DNA of 64,000 nucleotides. It comes from Verrucomicrobiota bacterium (GTDB taxonomy: Bacteria > Verrucomicrobiota > Verrucomicrobiia > Limisphaerales > UBA1096). This document shows positions 19,204 to 27,642 of this stretch, in pieces. Position 1 is the first letter of the stretch, and each line of letters begins with the position of its first letter. The notes under the pieces were generated by a model. It had not been told where the DNA came from. It worked only from the letters and a program-made list of their open reading frames with translations, and ran no database searches. Both the position numbers and the translations under genes were made by a program. The DNA is taken from the NCBI GenBank assembly GCA_030749225.1, contig JASMKO010000013.1, positions 25,406-89,405 of the forward strand, in the 5' to 3' direction.

Positions 19204-19284
19204 GCATTTTTCAAATCTCTTCACTTGAGGTTTGAAGTGCGGCCTCATCGGGAAGGTCGCCCCGCCAAATTAGGCTTGCCTGGT

Positions 19285-21669
19285 ATGTCGCTGGGTTGGA
19301 GGATTCGTGTCGTCTTTATTTTGAGTCCATTCATTCCGTTGAATTATCGCCGCTTGGCCAAGGCGACCGGCTTGGCCGCCGCATTGGCTGTCGGCTTGGC
19401 CAGGCCGGGGGCGGCGGAGATCGATTTCAACCGGGATATCCGGCCGGTGCTTTCTCGGAACTGTTTCCAATGCCACGGGCCGGATGCTGCCAAGCGCAAG
19501 GCCGGGCTTCGGCTCGACACGCGCGAGGGTGCGACCGAGGCGCGCGACGGCGTGCGGGCGATCGATCCGGCAGGTTTGGCCAAGAGCGAGTTGCTGGCAC
19601 GCATCGCGGCCGCCGACCCCGACACGCGAATGCCGCCGCCGGAGGCGAACCGTCAACTGACCGCGGGGCAGGTGAAGTTGTTGGCTGAGTGGGTCAAGGC
19701 TGGTGGCGATTACGATCGGCATTGGGCGTTCAAGCAACCGGTTCGCCGGCCGCTGCCAGGCCTGGCTCCTGAGCGGCGCGCCTGGGCGAAAAACACGGTC
19801 GATGTTTTTGTCGCGGCAAAGCTGGCAGAGGCCGGCGTTGATCCATCGCCGGAAGCGGCCAAGGCGACCCTGTTGCGCCGCGTGAGCCTCGACCTGGTTG
19901 GTCTGCCGCCGTCGCCGGAGCAGATTGCTGCGTTTGTGAATGATGCAAGCGCCGATGCATTCGAAAAGGTGGTGGATAATTTGCTGCAATCGCCGTACTA
20001 CGGCGAGCGTTGGGGACGCCATTGGCTGGACGCTGCGCGTTATGCCGACTCCGACGGCTACAGCCACGATGCCGCACGCTCGATGTGGCCGTACCGAGAC
20101 TGGGTCATTTCTGCGGTGAACAGCGACCTGGCCTTTGACCAGTTTATCGTCGAGCAACTTGCCGGCGATTTGTTGCCGGACGCCACGTTGGCCCAGCGTG
20201 TGGCCACCGGGTTTCACCGCAACACGCAGATCAACACCGAGGGCGGGGTGGACAAGGAGCAGTTTCGCATCGACTCGATCTTCGATCGCCTTGTTACCAC
20301 CGGCGAGGTGATGTTTGGGTTGACCCTTGGCTGCGCCCAATGCCATGAGCACAAGTATGATCCGGTTTCACAGACAGAATACTACCAGCTGTTTGCCTTT
20401 TTTAACAATGCGGACGAGCCGCGCATCGAAGCGCCGACGCCCGTGGTCACGGCTAGGCGCGGCGAGCACGGTGCCCGCGTGAGGCAGCTTGAGGCCAAGC
20501 TGAAATCGTTGACCAAGGAGGATGCCGGGCGCAAGTCGGTCGAAGTCAGCTTGGCCAAGCTGAGAAAGGCGCGGCCAAGCGCGGCGACAACATTGGTGAT
20601 GGCTAGGCGCAAGGAGCCCCGCACCACTCGGCGGTTCGTGCAGGGAGACTTCACACGGCCGGCGGAGACCGTGCAGCCTGGCACGCCCGCGTCGCTGCAT
20701 CCCCTGGACAAGCCGACGCCGGACCGGCTCGATTTTGCCCGCTGGGTCGCCGACCGCGACAACCCGCTGTTGGCTCGCGTGACGGTGAACCGCACTTGGC
20801 AGCACCTGTTCGGGCGAGGCATCGTGGAGACGGAAAACGATTTTGGTTCGCAAGGCATCCCGCCGACGCACCCGAAGCTGCTCGACTGGTTGGCGGTCGA
20901 ATTTATGGAGAACGGATGGAGCCTGAAGCAGATTCACCGGTTGATCGTGACTTCGGCGACGTACCGACAGGCATCCTCCGTGCGCCGTTCCGATCTTGAT
21001 CAGCTTGATCCGCACAACAGACTTCTGGCCAGGCAGTCGCGTTTTCGGCTGGATGCTGAGGTGGTGCGTGATTTGGCCTTGGCCTCAAGCGGGTTGCTCA
21101 GCGAGAAGATGGGCGGGCCAGGGGTTTTCCCGCCGCAGCCGGACGGCTGCATGGACCTTGGCCAGCACCGCAAAACGTGGAAGGTCAGCAGCGGTGAGGA
21201 CCGGTTCCGCCGGGCTGCCTATACGTATCGCTGGCGCAACACGCCGCACCCAGCACTGAAGGTGTTTGACGCCCCGGACGGTCTCGCCACTTGCACGCGC
21301 CGTATTCGCTCGAACACGCCGCTGCAGGCGCTGACGCTGATGAACGACCCGGCGTTCGTAGAGTTGGCGGTCGGCTTGGCTAGGCGGCTGATGACGGAGG
21401 AGGAAAGTTCAGCGAACCGCATTCGGCTTGGCTTTCAGCTTTGTCTGGGTCGTGAACCAGATGCTGAGGAATTGAGACTGCTTACTGAGTTGGTTGCAGT
21501 CCAGCAAACTGAATTTGCGGCACAAGCTGCTGAGGCCAAGGCAGTAGTGTCCAAGGCGTCTTCGCTTGGCCAAGTGGGAAAGCAGGTCGGCAGCGATGCG
21601 GCGCTGGCGGCGTGGACGATGGCCTCGCGTGTATTGCTCAACCTCGACGAAACGATCACCCGCGAATGA
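19285..21669 (+). CDS. Cytochrome-type DUF1549/DUF1553 protein (PSCyt family)
   Basis: A ~794-aa protein with, in order, a signal peptide region ending 'LARPGAAE', a PSCyt1 cytochrome c-like domain with heme motif 'NCFQCHG', DUF1549 ('NTVDVFVAAKLAEAGVDPSPEA', 'SPYYGERWGRHWLDAARYADSDGY', 'LTLGCAQCHEHKYDPVSQTEYYQL') and DUF1553 ('FARWVADRDNPLLARVTVNRTWQHLFGRGIV', 'IRSNTPLQALTLMNDPAFVE'). The family is almost confined to PVC bacteria and its substrates are not established; a periplasmic redox role in degrading organic matter is inferred. The start is uncertain: ATG 19285 is used, a TTG at 19339 would give a tidier signal peptide, and the frame is open back to 19225. ATGA overlap with the DUF1501 gene. 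Confidence 0.88.
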   Translation: MSLGWRIRVVFILSPFIPLNYRRLAKATGLAAALAVGLARPGAAEIDFNRDIRPVLSRNCFQCHGPDAAKRKAGLRLDTREGATEARDGVRAIDPAGLAKSELLARIAAADPDTRMPPPEANRQLTAGQVKLLAEWVKAGGDYDRHWAFKQPVRRPLPGLAPERRAWAKNTVDVFVAAKLAEAGVDPSPEAAKATLLRRVSLDLVGLPPSPEQIAAFVNDASADAFEKVVDNLLQSPYYGERWGRHWLDAARYADSDGYSHDAARSMWPYRDWVISAVNSDLAFDQFIVEQLAGDLLPDATLAQRVATGFHRNTQINTEGGVDKEQFRIDSIFDRLVTTGEVMFGLTLGCAQCHEHKYDPVSQTEYYQLFAFFNNADEPRIEAPTPVVTARRGEHGARVRQLEAKLKSLTKEDAGRKSVEVSLAKLRKARPSAATTLVMARRKEPRTTRRFVQGDFTRPAETVQPGTPASLHPLDKPTPDRLDFARWVADRDNPLLARVTVNRTWQHLFGRGIVETENDFGSQGIPPTHPKLLDWLAVEFMENGWSLKQIHRLIVTSATYRQASSVRRSDLDQLDPHNRLLARQSRFRLDAEVVRDLALASSGLLSEKMGGPGVFPPQPDGCMDLGQHRKTWKVSSGEDRFRRAAYTYRWRNTPHPALKVFDAPDGLATCTRRIRSNTPLQALTLMNDPAFVELAVGLARRLMTEEESSANRIRLGFQLCLGREPDAEELRLLTELVAVQQTEFAAQAAEAKAVVSKASSLGQVGKQVGSDAALAAWTMASRVLLNLDETITRE

Positions 21670-23132
21670 TGAACGCTTTGAAGGACAGCCAAGTGCGGCA
21701 GGCGATGGATTTACAGCAGCTTACCCGGCGGCATTTCTTCAGCCACTGCTCGATGGGCCTGGGTTCGATCGCGCTCGGTTCGCTGCTGGGCGACGGCTTG
21801 GCGAAGGCGGCTGGCGAGAACCCGTTTCAGCCCGGCAAACCGCATTTCACGCCGAGGGCGAAGAACGTCATTTACATGTTCATGGCTGGCGGTCCGTCGC
21901 AGTTGGAACTGTTCGATTGGAAGCCGGAACTGGCCCGGCGCACCGGTGGCGACATTCCCGAGGAGTTCATCAAAGGCAAGCGATTTGCCTTCATGGATAG
22001 CAGTTTCAAGGATCAAAAAAAACTGCTCGGACCGGTGAAAAAATTTGATCAGCACGGCCAGAGCGGCATGTGGTTCAGCGAGAACATCCCACACATCGGC
22101 GGCATCGCCGACGAGATGACAATGTTTCGCACGTGCAAAACGAATCTGTTCAACCATGCGCCAGCCAAGCTGTTCATGAACACCGGCACCGGGGTTTTTG
22201 GTCGGCCCAGCATGGGATCGTGGGTGACCTACGGTATCGGCAGCGAGTCGCAGAGTTTGCCGGGGTTCGTGGTGCTGCACTCCGGCCCGCGCGGTCCACG
22301 TGGCGGGGCATCCAACTGGGGGAGCGGCTTTTTGCCGACCACTTACCAGGGGGTGCCGCTGCGGGGTTCCGGAGATCCGATTCTGAACCTGGCCAACCCG
22401 GCCGGCGTCACCACCGGACGCCAGCGAGCCTCGATCGATCTCATCAACAAGCTTAACCTGAAGCGCCTGGTGGCGACAGGTGATCCGGAGATCAACACGC
22501 GCATCGCCTCGTACGAGATGGCATACCGCATGCAGGCCAGCGCGCCTGAGTTGATTGATATTTCCGGCGAATCAAAGGCGACCCTTGACCTTTATGGCAT
22601 CGAGCGGGGCAAACCGAGTTTTGCAAACAACTGCCTCCTGGCTCGCCGGTTGGTGCAGCGTGGCACGCGTTTCGTGCAGTTGTACCACACAAACTGGGAC
22701 AGCCACGGCGGTCCGGGCGAGACGTTGAACAAGGATTTCGACAAGGTGACCCACGACGTCGACCGGGCCAGCGCGGCATTGGTGAAGGATCTCAAGGTGC
22801 ACGGAATGCTCGATGACACGCTGGTGATCTGGGGTGGTGAGTTTGGGCGGACACCGATGAGTGAGGCGCGGCAAACGGCAGGGCGCAACCATCACATCGA
22901 CGCATTCACCATGTGGATGGCCGGAGGCGGCATCAAGCCCGGCAACATTGTCGGCGAGACGGATGAGTTTGGGTTTGGTGCGATCGATCAGGAGTGCCAT
23001 GTGCACGACCTGCACGCGACGGTGCTGCACCTACTCGGTCTCGATCACGAGCGATTGACTTTTCGCACCCAGGGCCGCGATTACCGCCTCACGGATATCC
23101 ACGGCAACGTGATTGAGGATGCGCTGGGATAG
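21666..23132 (+). CDS. DUF1501 family Tat-exported protein
   Basis: A 488-aa protein starting MMNALKDSQVRQAMDLQQLTRRHFFS, with a twin-arginine motif LTRRHFF and hydrophobic 'MGLGSIALGSLLGDGLA'. The rest matches DUF1501, an alkaline-phosphatase-superfamily-like family: 'AKNVIYMFMAGGPSQLELFDWKP', 'GRNHHIDAFTMWMAGGGIKPG', 'GETDEFGFGAIDQECHVHDLHATVLHLLGLDHERL' (read as consecutive segments), with the conserved His/Asp set. The DUF1549/1553 and DUF1501 pair is a recurrent PVC module. The start is fixed by the 4-bp ATGA overlap with the upstream stop, which indicates coupling and a common complex or pathway. Confidence 0.9.
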   Translation: MMNALKDSQVRQAMDLQQLTRRHFFSHCSMGLGSIALGSLLGDGLAKAAGENPFQPGKPHFTPRAKNVIYMFMAGGPSQLELFDWKPELARRTGGDIPEEFIKGKRFAFMDSSFKDQKKLLGPVKKFDQHGQSGMWFSENIPHIGGIADEMTMFRTCKTNLFNHAPAKLFMNTGTGVFGRPSMGSWVTYGIGSESQSLPGFVVLHSGPRGPRGGASNWGSGFLPTTYQGVPLRGSGDPILNLANPAGVTTGRQRASIDLINKLNLKRLVATGDPEINTRIASYEMAYRMQASAPELIDISGESKATLDLYGIERGKPSFANNCLLARRLVQRGTRFVQLYHTNWDSHGGPGETLNKDFDKVTHDVDRASAALVKDLKVHGMLDDTLVIWGGEFGRTPMSEARQTAGRNHHIDAFTMWMAGGGIKPGNIVGETDEFGFGAIDQECHVHDLHATVLHLLGLDHERLTFRTQGRDYRLTDIHGNVIEDALG

Positions 23133-23259
23133 GGGACAGTGCCAAAAGATCCAACGACCAATTCGTGATTTTTTGTAACCATTTTGCTCGAAATTGCGTT
23201 TGTTTCACGTTGGGGTTGACTGCTTGGGCTTGGCCTGTGACCTTGGCGAGAGTGAAATC

Positions 23260-23979
23260 GTGAAAAACGGAGGAAAGTTGGTGTTGGCGGTGGCTGTCTT
23301 CGGCATTTTTATATTGTCTGTCGAGACCGTGCGGTCGATCGAAAACCCGTCTCGAACCATCAGCAACCGCAATGCGTTTGATCTCACCGGTGAGCCGCCC
23401 CCCGCACCAAAGGCCGCCCCCGAGCCGCTCAAAAGCGAGGATGTCAAGCTGACCGGGATTTACCGCCGGGAGGGTGTGGAGCGCGCGGCATTGGCATTGG
23501 TCGATTCCAAGAAAAAGAGCGAGCCTCCCAAGTACCTGCAACTGGCTGCCGGCGAAAAAAAGGACGGTATCGAGATCGTTTCTATCGACAAACCAACGGG
23601 CAAGGTCACCATTCGGGAGTTCGGTGAACTGCGCAGCCTGACCTTCAAGGAGGATGCCTTCAAGACCTCTGTGTCCAAGGCGCCCCGAACCTCCTCGAGA
23701 AGTTCCTCCTCAAAGTCGTCCAGTTCCAGTGCGAATGCCAAGAAGGCGGCTGAACTTAAGGCCTCTATCGAGAAGAAACGTGCCGAGGAGGCGGCCAAGC
23801 GTTCTCGGGACAGCGGATCATCATCGCGGGCGGATGAATGGCGGCAGCGGCTTTCCAATATGTCGGACGCAGACCGGCAGCGTGTCGAACAGCAGATTCG
23901 CGAGCGGTTCAGCAGCCGGGGCGGGAGCGATGGGAGAGGGGACCGTGCGGGGGACGGACGTCGCGGGCGCGGACGGTAG
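23260..23979 (+). CDS. GspC-like membrane-anchored protein with charged Ser/Lys/Arg-rich tail
   Basis: About 239 aa from a GTG start. An N-terminal membrane helix 'LVLAVAVFGIFILSVETV' is followed by 'RNAFDLTGEPPPAPKAAPEP' and a small beta domain ('VKLTGIYRREGVERAALALVD...'), the arrangement of the homology region of type II secretion GspC. The C-terminal half is low complexity: a Ser run (~residues 145-158), an Ala/Lys/Glu helix, and a final Gly/Arg-rich tail. The GspC relation is inferred from pattern only; no other secretion genes are adjacent. A TTG at 23194 could extend it, but the GTG places the helix properly. Confidence 0.55.
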   Translation: MKNGGKLVLAVAVFGIFILSVETVRSIENPSRTISNRNAFDLTGEPPPAPKAAPEPLKSEDVKLTGIYRREGVERAALALVDSKKKSEPPKYLQLAAGEKKDGIEIVSIDKPTGKVTIREFGELRSLTFKEDAFKTSVSKAPRTSSRSSSSKSSSSSANAKKAAELKASIEKKRAEEAAKRSRDSGSSSRADEWRQRLSNMSDADRQRVEQQIRERFSSRGGSDGRGDRAGDGRRGRGR

Positions 23980-24024
23980 TCCTCCATTTAACGTTCCATC
24001 GTCCAAGCGCGTTTGGCCAAGTGA

Positions 24025-24052
24025 CAAAAAAAGCGGAGCCATCTGGCTCCGC
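24025..24052 (-). terminator. Intrinsic terminator of the hsp20 gene
   Basis: Read on the minus strand, an 8-bp perfect stem GCGGAGCC-AGAT-GGCTCCGC is followed directly by seven T. It lies about 30 bases past the hsp20 stop codon, with no T-tract for the plus strand. A one-mismatch copy of the window's palindrome (TTTGGCCAAG, 24012) lies just beyond it. Confidence 0.85.
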
Positions 24053-24081
24053 CTTGCGCAGGTCGTGGTCCTTAATGCAAA

Positions 24082-24525
24082 TTATTCTGCGATGGAAACC
24101 TCGAACGGTTTGCTGGCCTCGACCTTTGGCAACTCGACCTTGAGTAGTCCGTTCTTGAACTCGGCCTTGATCTTTCCGTTCTCCACTCCGCTGCCCAGTT
24201 CGAACGAGCGGCTGAACTTGCCATAAGCCCGCTCGTAGCGGTGGCCAAATTCCTTACTTTCGCTGTGCTCGCTCTTGCGCTCGCCGGTCAGCGTCAGCAC
24301 GCCATCTTCCAACGTCAGGTTGATGTCGTCCTTGGTCAGGCCGGGCAGATCGGCGGTCAGTGTATAGGCGTCGGTCGACTCGACAATATCCACCGGCGGG
24401 TTCCACGCACCGGCTTGGGCGGCCTTGGCCAAGCTCCCGATTGAGTCGTTGAACAGGGTGCCGAACACATCCTCAAACACATTCAGCGGATTCGCATTTC
24501 GTTTCGTGCATGTCATCATACTCAT
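24082..24525 (-). CDS. hsp20: Small heat shock protein, Hsp20/alpha-crystallin family
   Basis: A 147-aa protein, normal length for the family. The alpha-crystallin domain spans about residues 42-140 ('NPPVDIVESTDAYTLTADLPGLTKDDINLTLEDGVLTLTGERK', read as two parts), including the characteristic 'FELGSGVENGKIKAEFKNGLLKVELPK' region. It is an ATP-independent cytoplasmic holdase that keeps unfolding proteins soluble. ATG 24525 is preceded by AAAGGA, a good ribosome-binding site. A strong terminator follows (24025-24052), so it is probably monocistronic. Its upstream region holds two direct repeats that may be regulatory or an insertion remnant. Confidence 0.95.
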   Translation of the reverse strand: MSMMTCTKRNANPLNVFEDVFGTLFNDSIGSLAKAAQAGAWNPPVDIVESTDAYTLTADLPGLTKDDINLTLEDGVLTLTGERKSEHSESKEFGHRYERAYGKFSRSFELGSGVENGKIKAEFKNGLLKVELPKVEASKPFEVSIAE

Positions 24526-24654
24526 TTTCCTTTCTTTTCAGGGTTAAAGGTTTCTCTCAAACCAACTGCCGTACTTAATGCAAACCACATGCCAAGGACA
24601 AACATCCAAAAAAAGGCGAAAAACTGCATAAATTTGACTGAAAAACGCTTAACA

Positions 24655-24706
24655 GGGACATAGTGACACATCTTTTCAGTGGCGATTGTCGGGACAAATT
24701 GACACA
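24655..24706. repeat. Pair of direct repeats GGGACA-N3-TGACACA upstream of hsp20 and the ABC permease
   Basis: GGGACATAGTGACACA (24655-24670) and GGGACAAATTGACACA (24691-24706) match at 13 of 16 positions, 36 bases apart; TTGTC-GG-GACAA overlaps the second. Repeats of this kind occur at the ends of some insertion sequences, and could also be operator sites. Neither can be decided here. Confidence 0.5.
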
Positions 24707-24782
24707 AGTTACCCGCTTGGTCATGCCATTTCCATGTCCTGATCTTTACAGTATCGCGGGTGCATGGGCATGGTTTCGCGCG

Positions 24783-25751
24783 GTGAGCTTGGCCTATTTT
24801 TTGAGGCGCGTGGTGATGCTGGTGCCGTTGGTGCTGACGATCAGTTTTCTCGCGTTTTGTCTTGTGCGCGTTGCGCCGGGCGGGCCGTTTGACAAGGAAC
24901 GAGCGCCGGCCTCGCCGGACATCGAGCGCAACTTGAAGGCCAAGTACCACCTCGACGAGCCGCTGTGGCAGCAATATCTGCGGTTCGTTGGCATTGGCTT
25001 CGAGAAACGGGACGGCGAGTGGCGGGCGTTCGAGGGCGGTCTCGTGCGGGGCGACTTTGGGCCGTCGCTCAAGTACCGCAACCACTCGGTCAACGATATC
25101 ATAGCGCAAGGTCTGCCAGTGTCGCTGTCGTTGGGGATGCTGTCGTTCTGCTTCGCGCTGGGTATCGGGATACCACTTGGGGTCTGGACGGCGATTCGGC
25201 GTGGGCGCTGGCAGGATCATGTCGGCAGCTTTGTTTCCATTCTCGCGGTGTGCATCCCGGCGTTTGTGCTGGGACCGGTATTGATCGTGTTGCTGGGTAT
25301 CCGGTGGCCGCTGTTCCCGGTTGGGCTTTGGGGCGGGCCGTGGCATGTGATCCTGCCGGCGATCACGCTCGGCACCTATTTTGCCGGCAAGGTGTCGCGG
25401 CTGGCCCGCGAGGGGATGAGCCAGGCGCTGCAGTCGGACTTCATTACCACGGCGCGTGCCAAGGGGGTGAGTGAACGATCGATCATCCTGCGGCACGCGC
25501 TGCGCGAGGGGTTGTTGCCGGTGGTGACGTACAGCGGTCCGCTGCTGGCCGACCTGCTGGTGGGATCGTTCGTGGTGGAGAATCTTTTTCAGATTCCCGG
25601 CATCGGGGTGTTCCTCGTGAGCAGTTCGATCAACCGCGACTACACGATGGTGGTGGGGCTGGTGATCCTGTACTCGGTGATGTTGCTGACGCTCAATCTC
25701 ATGGTCGATGTCGTTTACGGTCTGCTGGACAAGCGGGTGAAGTATGCCTGA
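24783..25751 (+). CDS. ABC transporter permease, OppB/DppB type
   Basis: About 322 aa. N-terminal 'LAYFLRRVVMLVPLVLTISFLAFCLVRVAPG' is the typical first membrane helix of oligopeptide/dipeptide permease B. The OppB domain includes 'VSLSLGMLSFCFALGIGIPLGVW' and the EAA loop 'SDFITTARAKGVSERSIILRHALREGLLPV' that contacts the ATPase. It would import peptides or similar solutes with OppC. The start is chosen as GTG 24783, just before the first helix; a longer frame opens at 24663 but would begin inside the direct-repeat element. It overlaps OppC by 8 bases (ATGCCTGA). No ATPase or binding protein is encoded nearby. Confidence 0.88.
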   Translation: MSLAYFLRRVVMLVPLVLTISFLAFCLVRVAPGGPFDKERAPASPDIERNLKAKYHLDEPLWQQYLRFVGIGFEKRDGEWRAFEGGLVRGDFGPSLKYRNHSVNDIIAQGLPVSLSLGMLSFCFALGIGIPLGVWTAIRRGRWQDHVGSFVSILAVCIPAFVLGPVLIVLLGIRWPLFPVGLWGGPWHVILPAITLGTYFAGKVSRLAREGMSQALQSDFITTARAKGVSERSIILRHALREGLLPVVTYSGPLLADLLVGSFVVENLFQIPGIGVFLVSSSINRDYTMVVGLVILYSVMLLTLNLMVDVVYGLLDKRVKYA

Positions 25752-26700
25752 GGCAGTGCACCAACCCGGCCAGGCGTTTGGCCAAGTGATTGAGCTGGGC
25801 GAGTCGCCCAACCGCAGCGCCTGGCTGCGGTTCCGCAGCAATCGGCCGGCGGTGGTGGCGACGGTGTTCCTGCTTGGCCTGATTGTTCTGGCGCTGGCCT
25901 GGCCGTTGATCTCGAGCCAGGGCGACGTGCACAGCGAGGCGCAGTTTGCCGCCCCGAGCGGAGGCCATTGGTTTGGCACCGACGTACACGGGCGCGACCT
26001 TTTCGGGCGCGTGATGGCTGGTACGCGGATTTCGCTGATGGTCGGCTTCGTCGGCGCGCTGGTGAGCCTAGTGATCGGCGTGCTGTGGGGTGCGACGGCC
26101 GGCTTCCTCGGGCGCTGGGACAACCTGCTAATGCGCACTGTGGATGTACTGTACTCGCTGCCGTCGATCATTTTCGTGATCGTGATCATCACGACGCTGG
26201 AGGAGATTTTGCAGCGTTGGCTGCAATCAACCTTGGGCGGTGACGGCGGCGAGACGGCGCGGATGCTCCTGCTCTTCGCTGGTTTGGGCGCGGTGTCATG
26301 GTTGACGATGGCGCGCATCGTTCGGGGACAGGTGCTGGCACTGCGCGAGCGGCAATTTGTCGAGGCTGCTCGGTCGCTTGGCCTCGGCACGGGGACAATC
26401 CTGCGGCGGCACATTCTGCCGAACGTCTTTGGCGTGGTGATCGTTTACCTGACGCTGACGCTCCCGGCGGTGATACTGTACGAGTCGTTTCTGAGCTACC
26501 TCGGGCTGGGTATCCACCCGCCGAGGGCGAGCCTCGGTTCGCTGATCGCCGAGGGCGCGGCGCAGATCAATCCGATTCGTGTTTATTGGTGGATTATTGT
26601 GTACCCGGCCGGCTGCTTGGCCGCGCTGCTGATGGCGCTCAACTTCCTGGGCGACGGTTTGCGCGACGTCTTCGACCCCAAGGCAGACAATGAACACTGA
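25744..26700 (+). CDS. ABC transporter permease, OppC/DppC type
   Basis: A 318-aa protein. 'GGHWFGTDVHGRDLFGRVMAGTRISLMVG' is the OppC N-terminal signature. Membrane helices follow, with the EAA loop 'RQFVEAARSLGLGTGTILRRHILPNVFGV', 'YESFLSYLGLGIHPPRASLGSLIAEGA' and 'YWWIIVYPAGCLAALLMALNFLGDGLRDVFDPK' (in order). It pairs with the OppB-like permease that its start overlaps. The usual partners (OppA, OppD, OppF) are absent: the next gene downstream is a convergent lipoprotein. The transporter must use subunits encoded elsewhere, or the cluster has been split. Confidence 0.9.
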   Translation: MPEAVHQPGQAFGQVIELGESPNRSAWLRFRSNRPAVVATVFLLGLIVLALAWPLISSQGDVHSEAQFAAPSGGHWFGTDVHGRDLFGRVMAGTRISLMVGFVGALVSLVIGVLWGATAGFLGRWDNLLMRTVDVLYSLPSIIFVIVIITTLEEILQRWLQSTLGGDGGETARMLLLFAGLGAVSWLTMARIVRGQVLALRERQFVEAARSLGLGTGTILRRHILPNVFGVVIVYLTLTLPAVILYESFLSYLGLGIHPPRASLGSLIAEGAAQINPIRVYWWIIVYPAGCLAALLMALNFLGDGLRDVFDPKADNEH

Positions 26701-26732
26701 CCCACCAATCGTTTGGTCAAGTGGATTTTTTT

Positions 26733-26768
26733 GGAGTGCGGTGGCAAGCGAAGCGCGACACCCCTTTG
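26733..26768. repeat. REP-like intergenic hairpin
   Basis: An intergenic sequence between convergent genes with nested pairing: outer GGTG/CACC and inner GCG-AAG-CGC. Read in one frame it would spell ECGGKRSATPL. I recall similar strings appearing as spurious peptides in Verrucomicrobia annotations, consistent with a dispersed REP-type element. That recollection could not be checked here. Confidence 0.5.
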
Positions 26769-26783
26769 GTTAATGCTTGGTTT

Positions 26784-27257
26784 TTAGTTTTCTCCCGTCT
26801 CACGCTTCAGTTCTTCTGAATGGAGGAATTGTATTTTCAAACGCCCTCCCTCCTTTACAAAGTAGGCATTCTCCAGCCAATGAATATTCAAAACCGCCTC
26901 CTTCCCTTCCGCAGTTTTTGAAACAAAAGTCCCCACATTTTTGTAGCTGATATGAGCAGAATGTCGATCGGTGGCGATTCTAAAATCCGAAAGCAGCCAA
27001 TCATTAGAGATTGACGCATCAGAATGTGTGCTTTCGATAAAATCAAAAAATTCGCTTCGGGACATATGCTTTCCTGCCTCATAGATGTGAAAATCGTCCG
27101 TGACCATGGCTCGAAAAGTGTCCCTCTCATATCGTTTAAAATCCAGATTGTGAAAGAATTCATGCAACACACGCTTCACATCTTGTTTTGCCATATGCTG
27201 CGTGGAAGCACACCCCACCAACACTATAGCTGCGATTGTTGTTAGTATGTGTTTCAT
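26784..27257 (-). CDS. Lipoprotein with NTF2/SnoaL-like domain
   Basis: A 157-aa protein starting MKHILTTIAAIVLVGC (lipobox LVGC). The body resembles the NTF2-like/DUF4440 fold: 'VKRVLHEFFHNLDFKRYERDTFRAMVTDDFHIYEAGKHMSRSEFFDFIES' (in parts), followed by 'SHISYKNVGTF'-like strands and a final 'NAYFVKEGGRLKIQFLHSEEL'. Such proteins bind or convert small ligands; the ligand is unknown. The start was chosen for the leader, whose DNA is close to that of two unrelated lipoproteins at ~6.5 and ~7.5 kb. The surrounding region is AT-richer than its neighbours. The following 181 bases up to the tRNA hold a short ACTCA-AAA-TGAGT repeat and nothing else recognised. Confidence 0.7.
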   Translation of the reverse strand: MKHILTTIAAIVLVGCASTQHMAKQDVKRVLHEFFHNLDFKRYERDTFRAMVTDDFHIYEAGKHMSRSEFFDFIESTHSDASISNDWLLSDFRIATDRHSAHISYKNVGTFVSKTAEGKEAVLNIHWLENAYFVKEGGRLKIQFLHSEELKRETGEN

Positions 27258-27438
27258 GTCGCCCAAAGTTTAGCTTTTGTGATTATTTTTTCAATCATTA
27301 TTAAATCATAATACCCACTCAAAATGAGTTGTAAAATCGACACAGTAATTGACACGGTAGCAAGTTTTTTGGACTTAATCTGTACACAGTTCACTCACCT
27401 TGAGTTAGTAAAAGTAGGTAAACGTTAGGAAAAATGAA

Positions 27439-27515
27439 TGGTCGGGACGGCGGGATTTGAACCCGCGACCTCCTAGTCCCGAACCAGGCGCGCTACCAAG
27501 CTGCGCCACGTCCCG
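27439..27515 (-). tRNA. tRNA-Pro (anticodon CGG)
   Basis: Read on the minus strand, the acceptor stem CGGGACG pairs with CGTCCCG, the D arm is GCGCAGCTTGGTAGCGC, the anticodon arm is CCTGG-TTCGGGA-CTAGG with anticodon CGG (one G-T pair), and the T arm GCGGGTTCAAATCCCGC has the standard TTCAAAT loop. Discriminator A and an encoded CCA complete a 77-base gene. All four arms fold. Confidence 0.96.
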
Positions 27516-27642
27516 ACCAAAGGGCCAGACAGTCTGCCGATGCCGTGGGTGCTTTGCAATCTGTTTTTCGTGGACGCTCATCCGGCCTTTTTTTTCATCG
27601 AAAGCGTGCGGTCGTTGACCCGGGATGGCAAAGGGGGTAAAG

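Noticed and set aside
19270..20352. 360-aa open frame on the minus strand
   Set aside because: Antisense to the DUF1549 region, which carries heme and family motifs on the plus strand.
24522..26414. 630-aa open frame on the minus strand
   Set aside because: It is antisense to both ABC permeases and rich in Arg/Pro/His with no recognisable domain.
27267..27294. TTGAAA and TAAACT promoter-like pair before the NTF2-like lipoprotein
   Set aside because: The -10 match is 4/6 and the implied leader is only about three bases, so the evidence was judged too weak.
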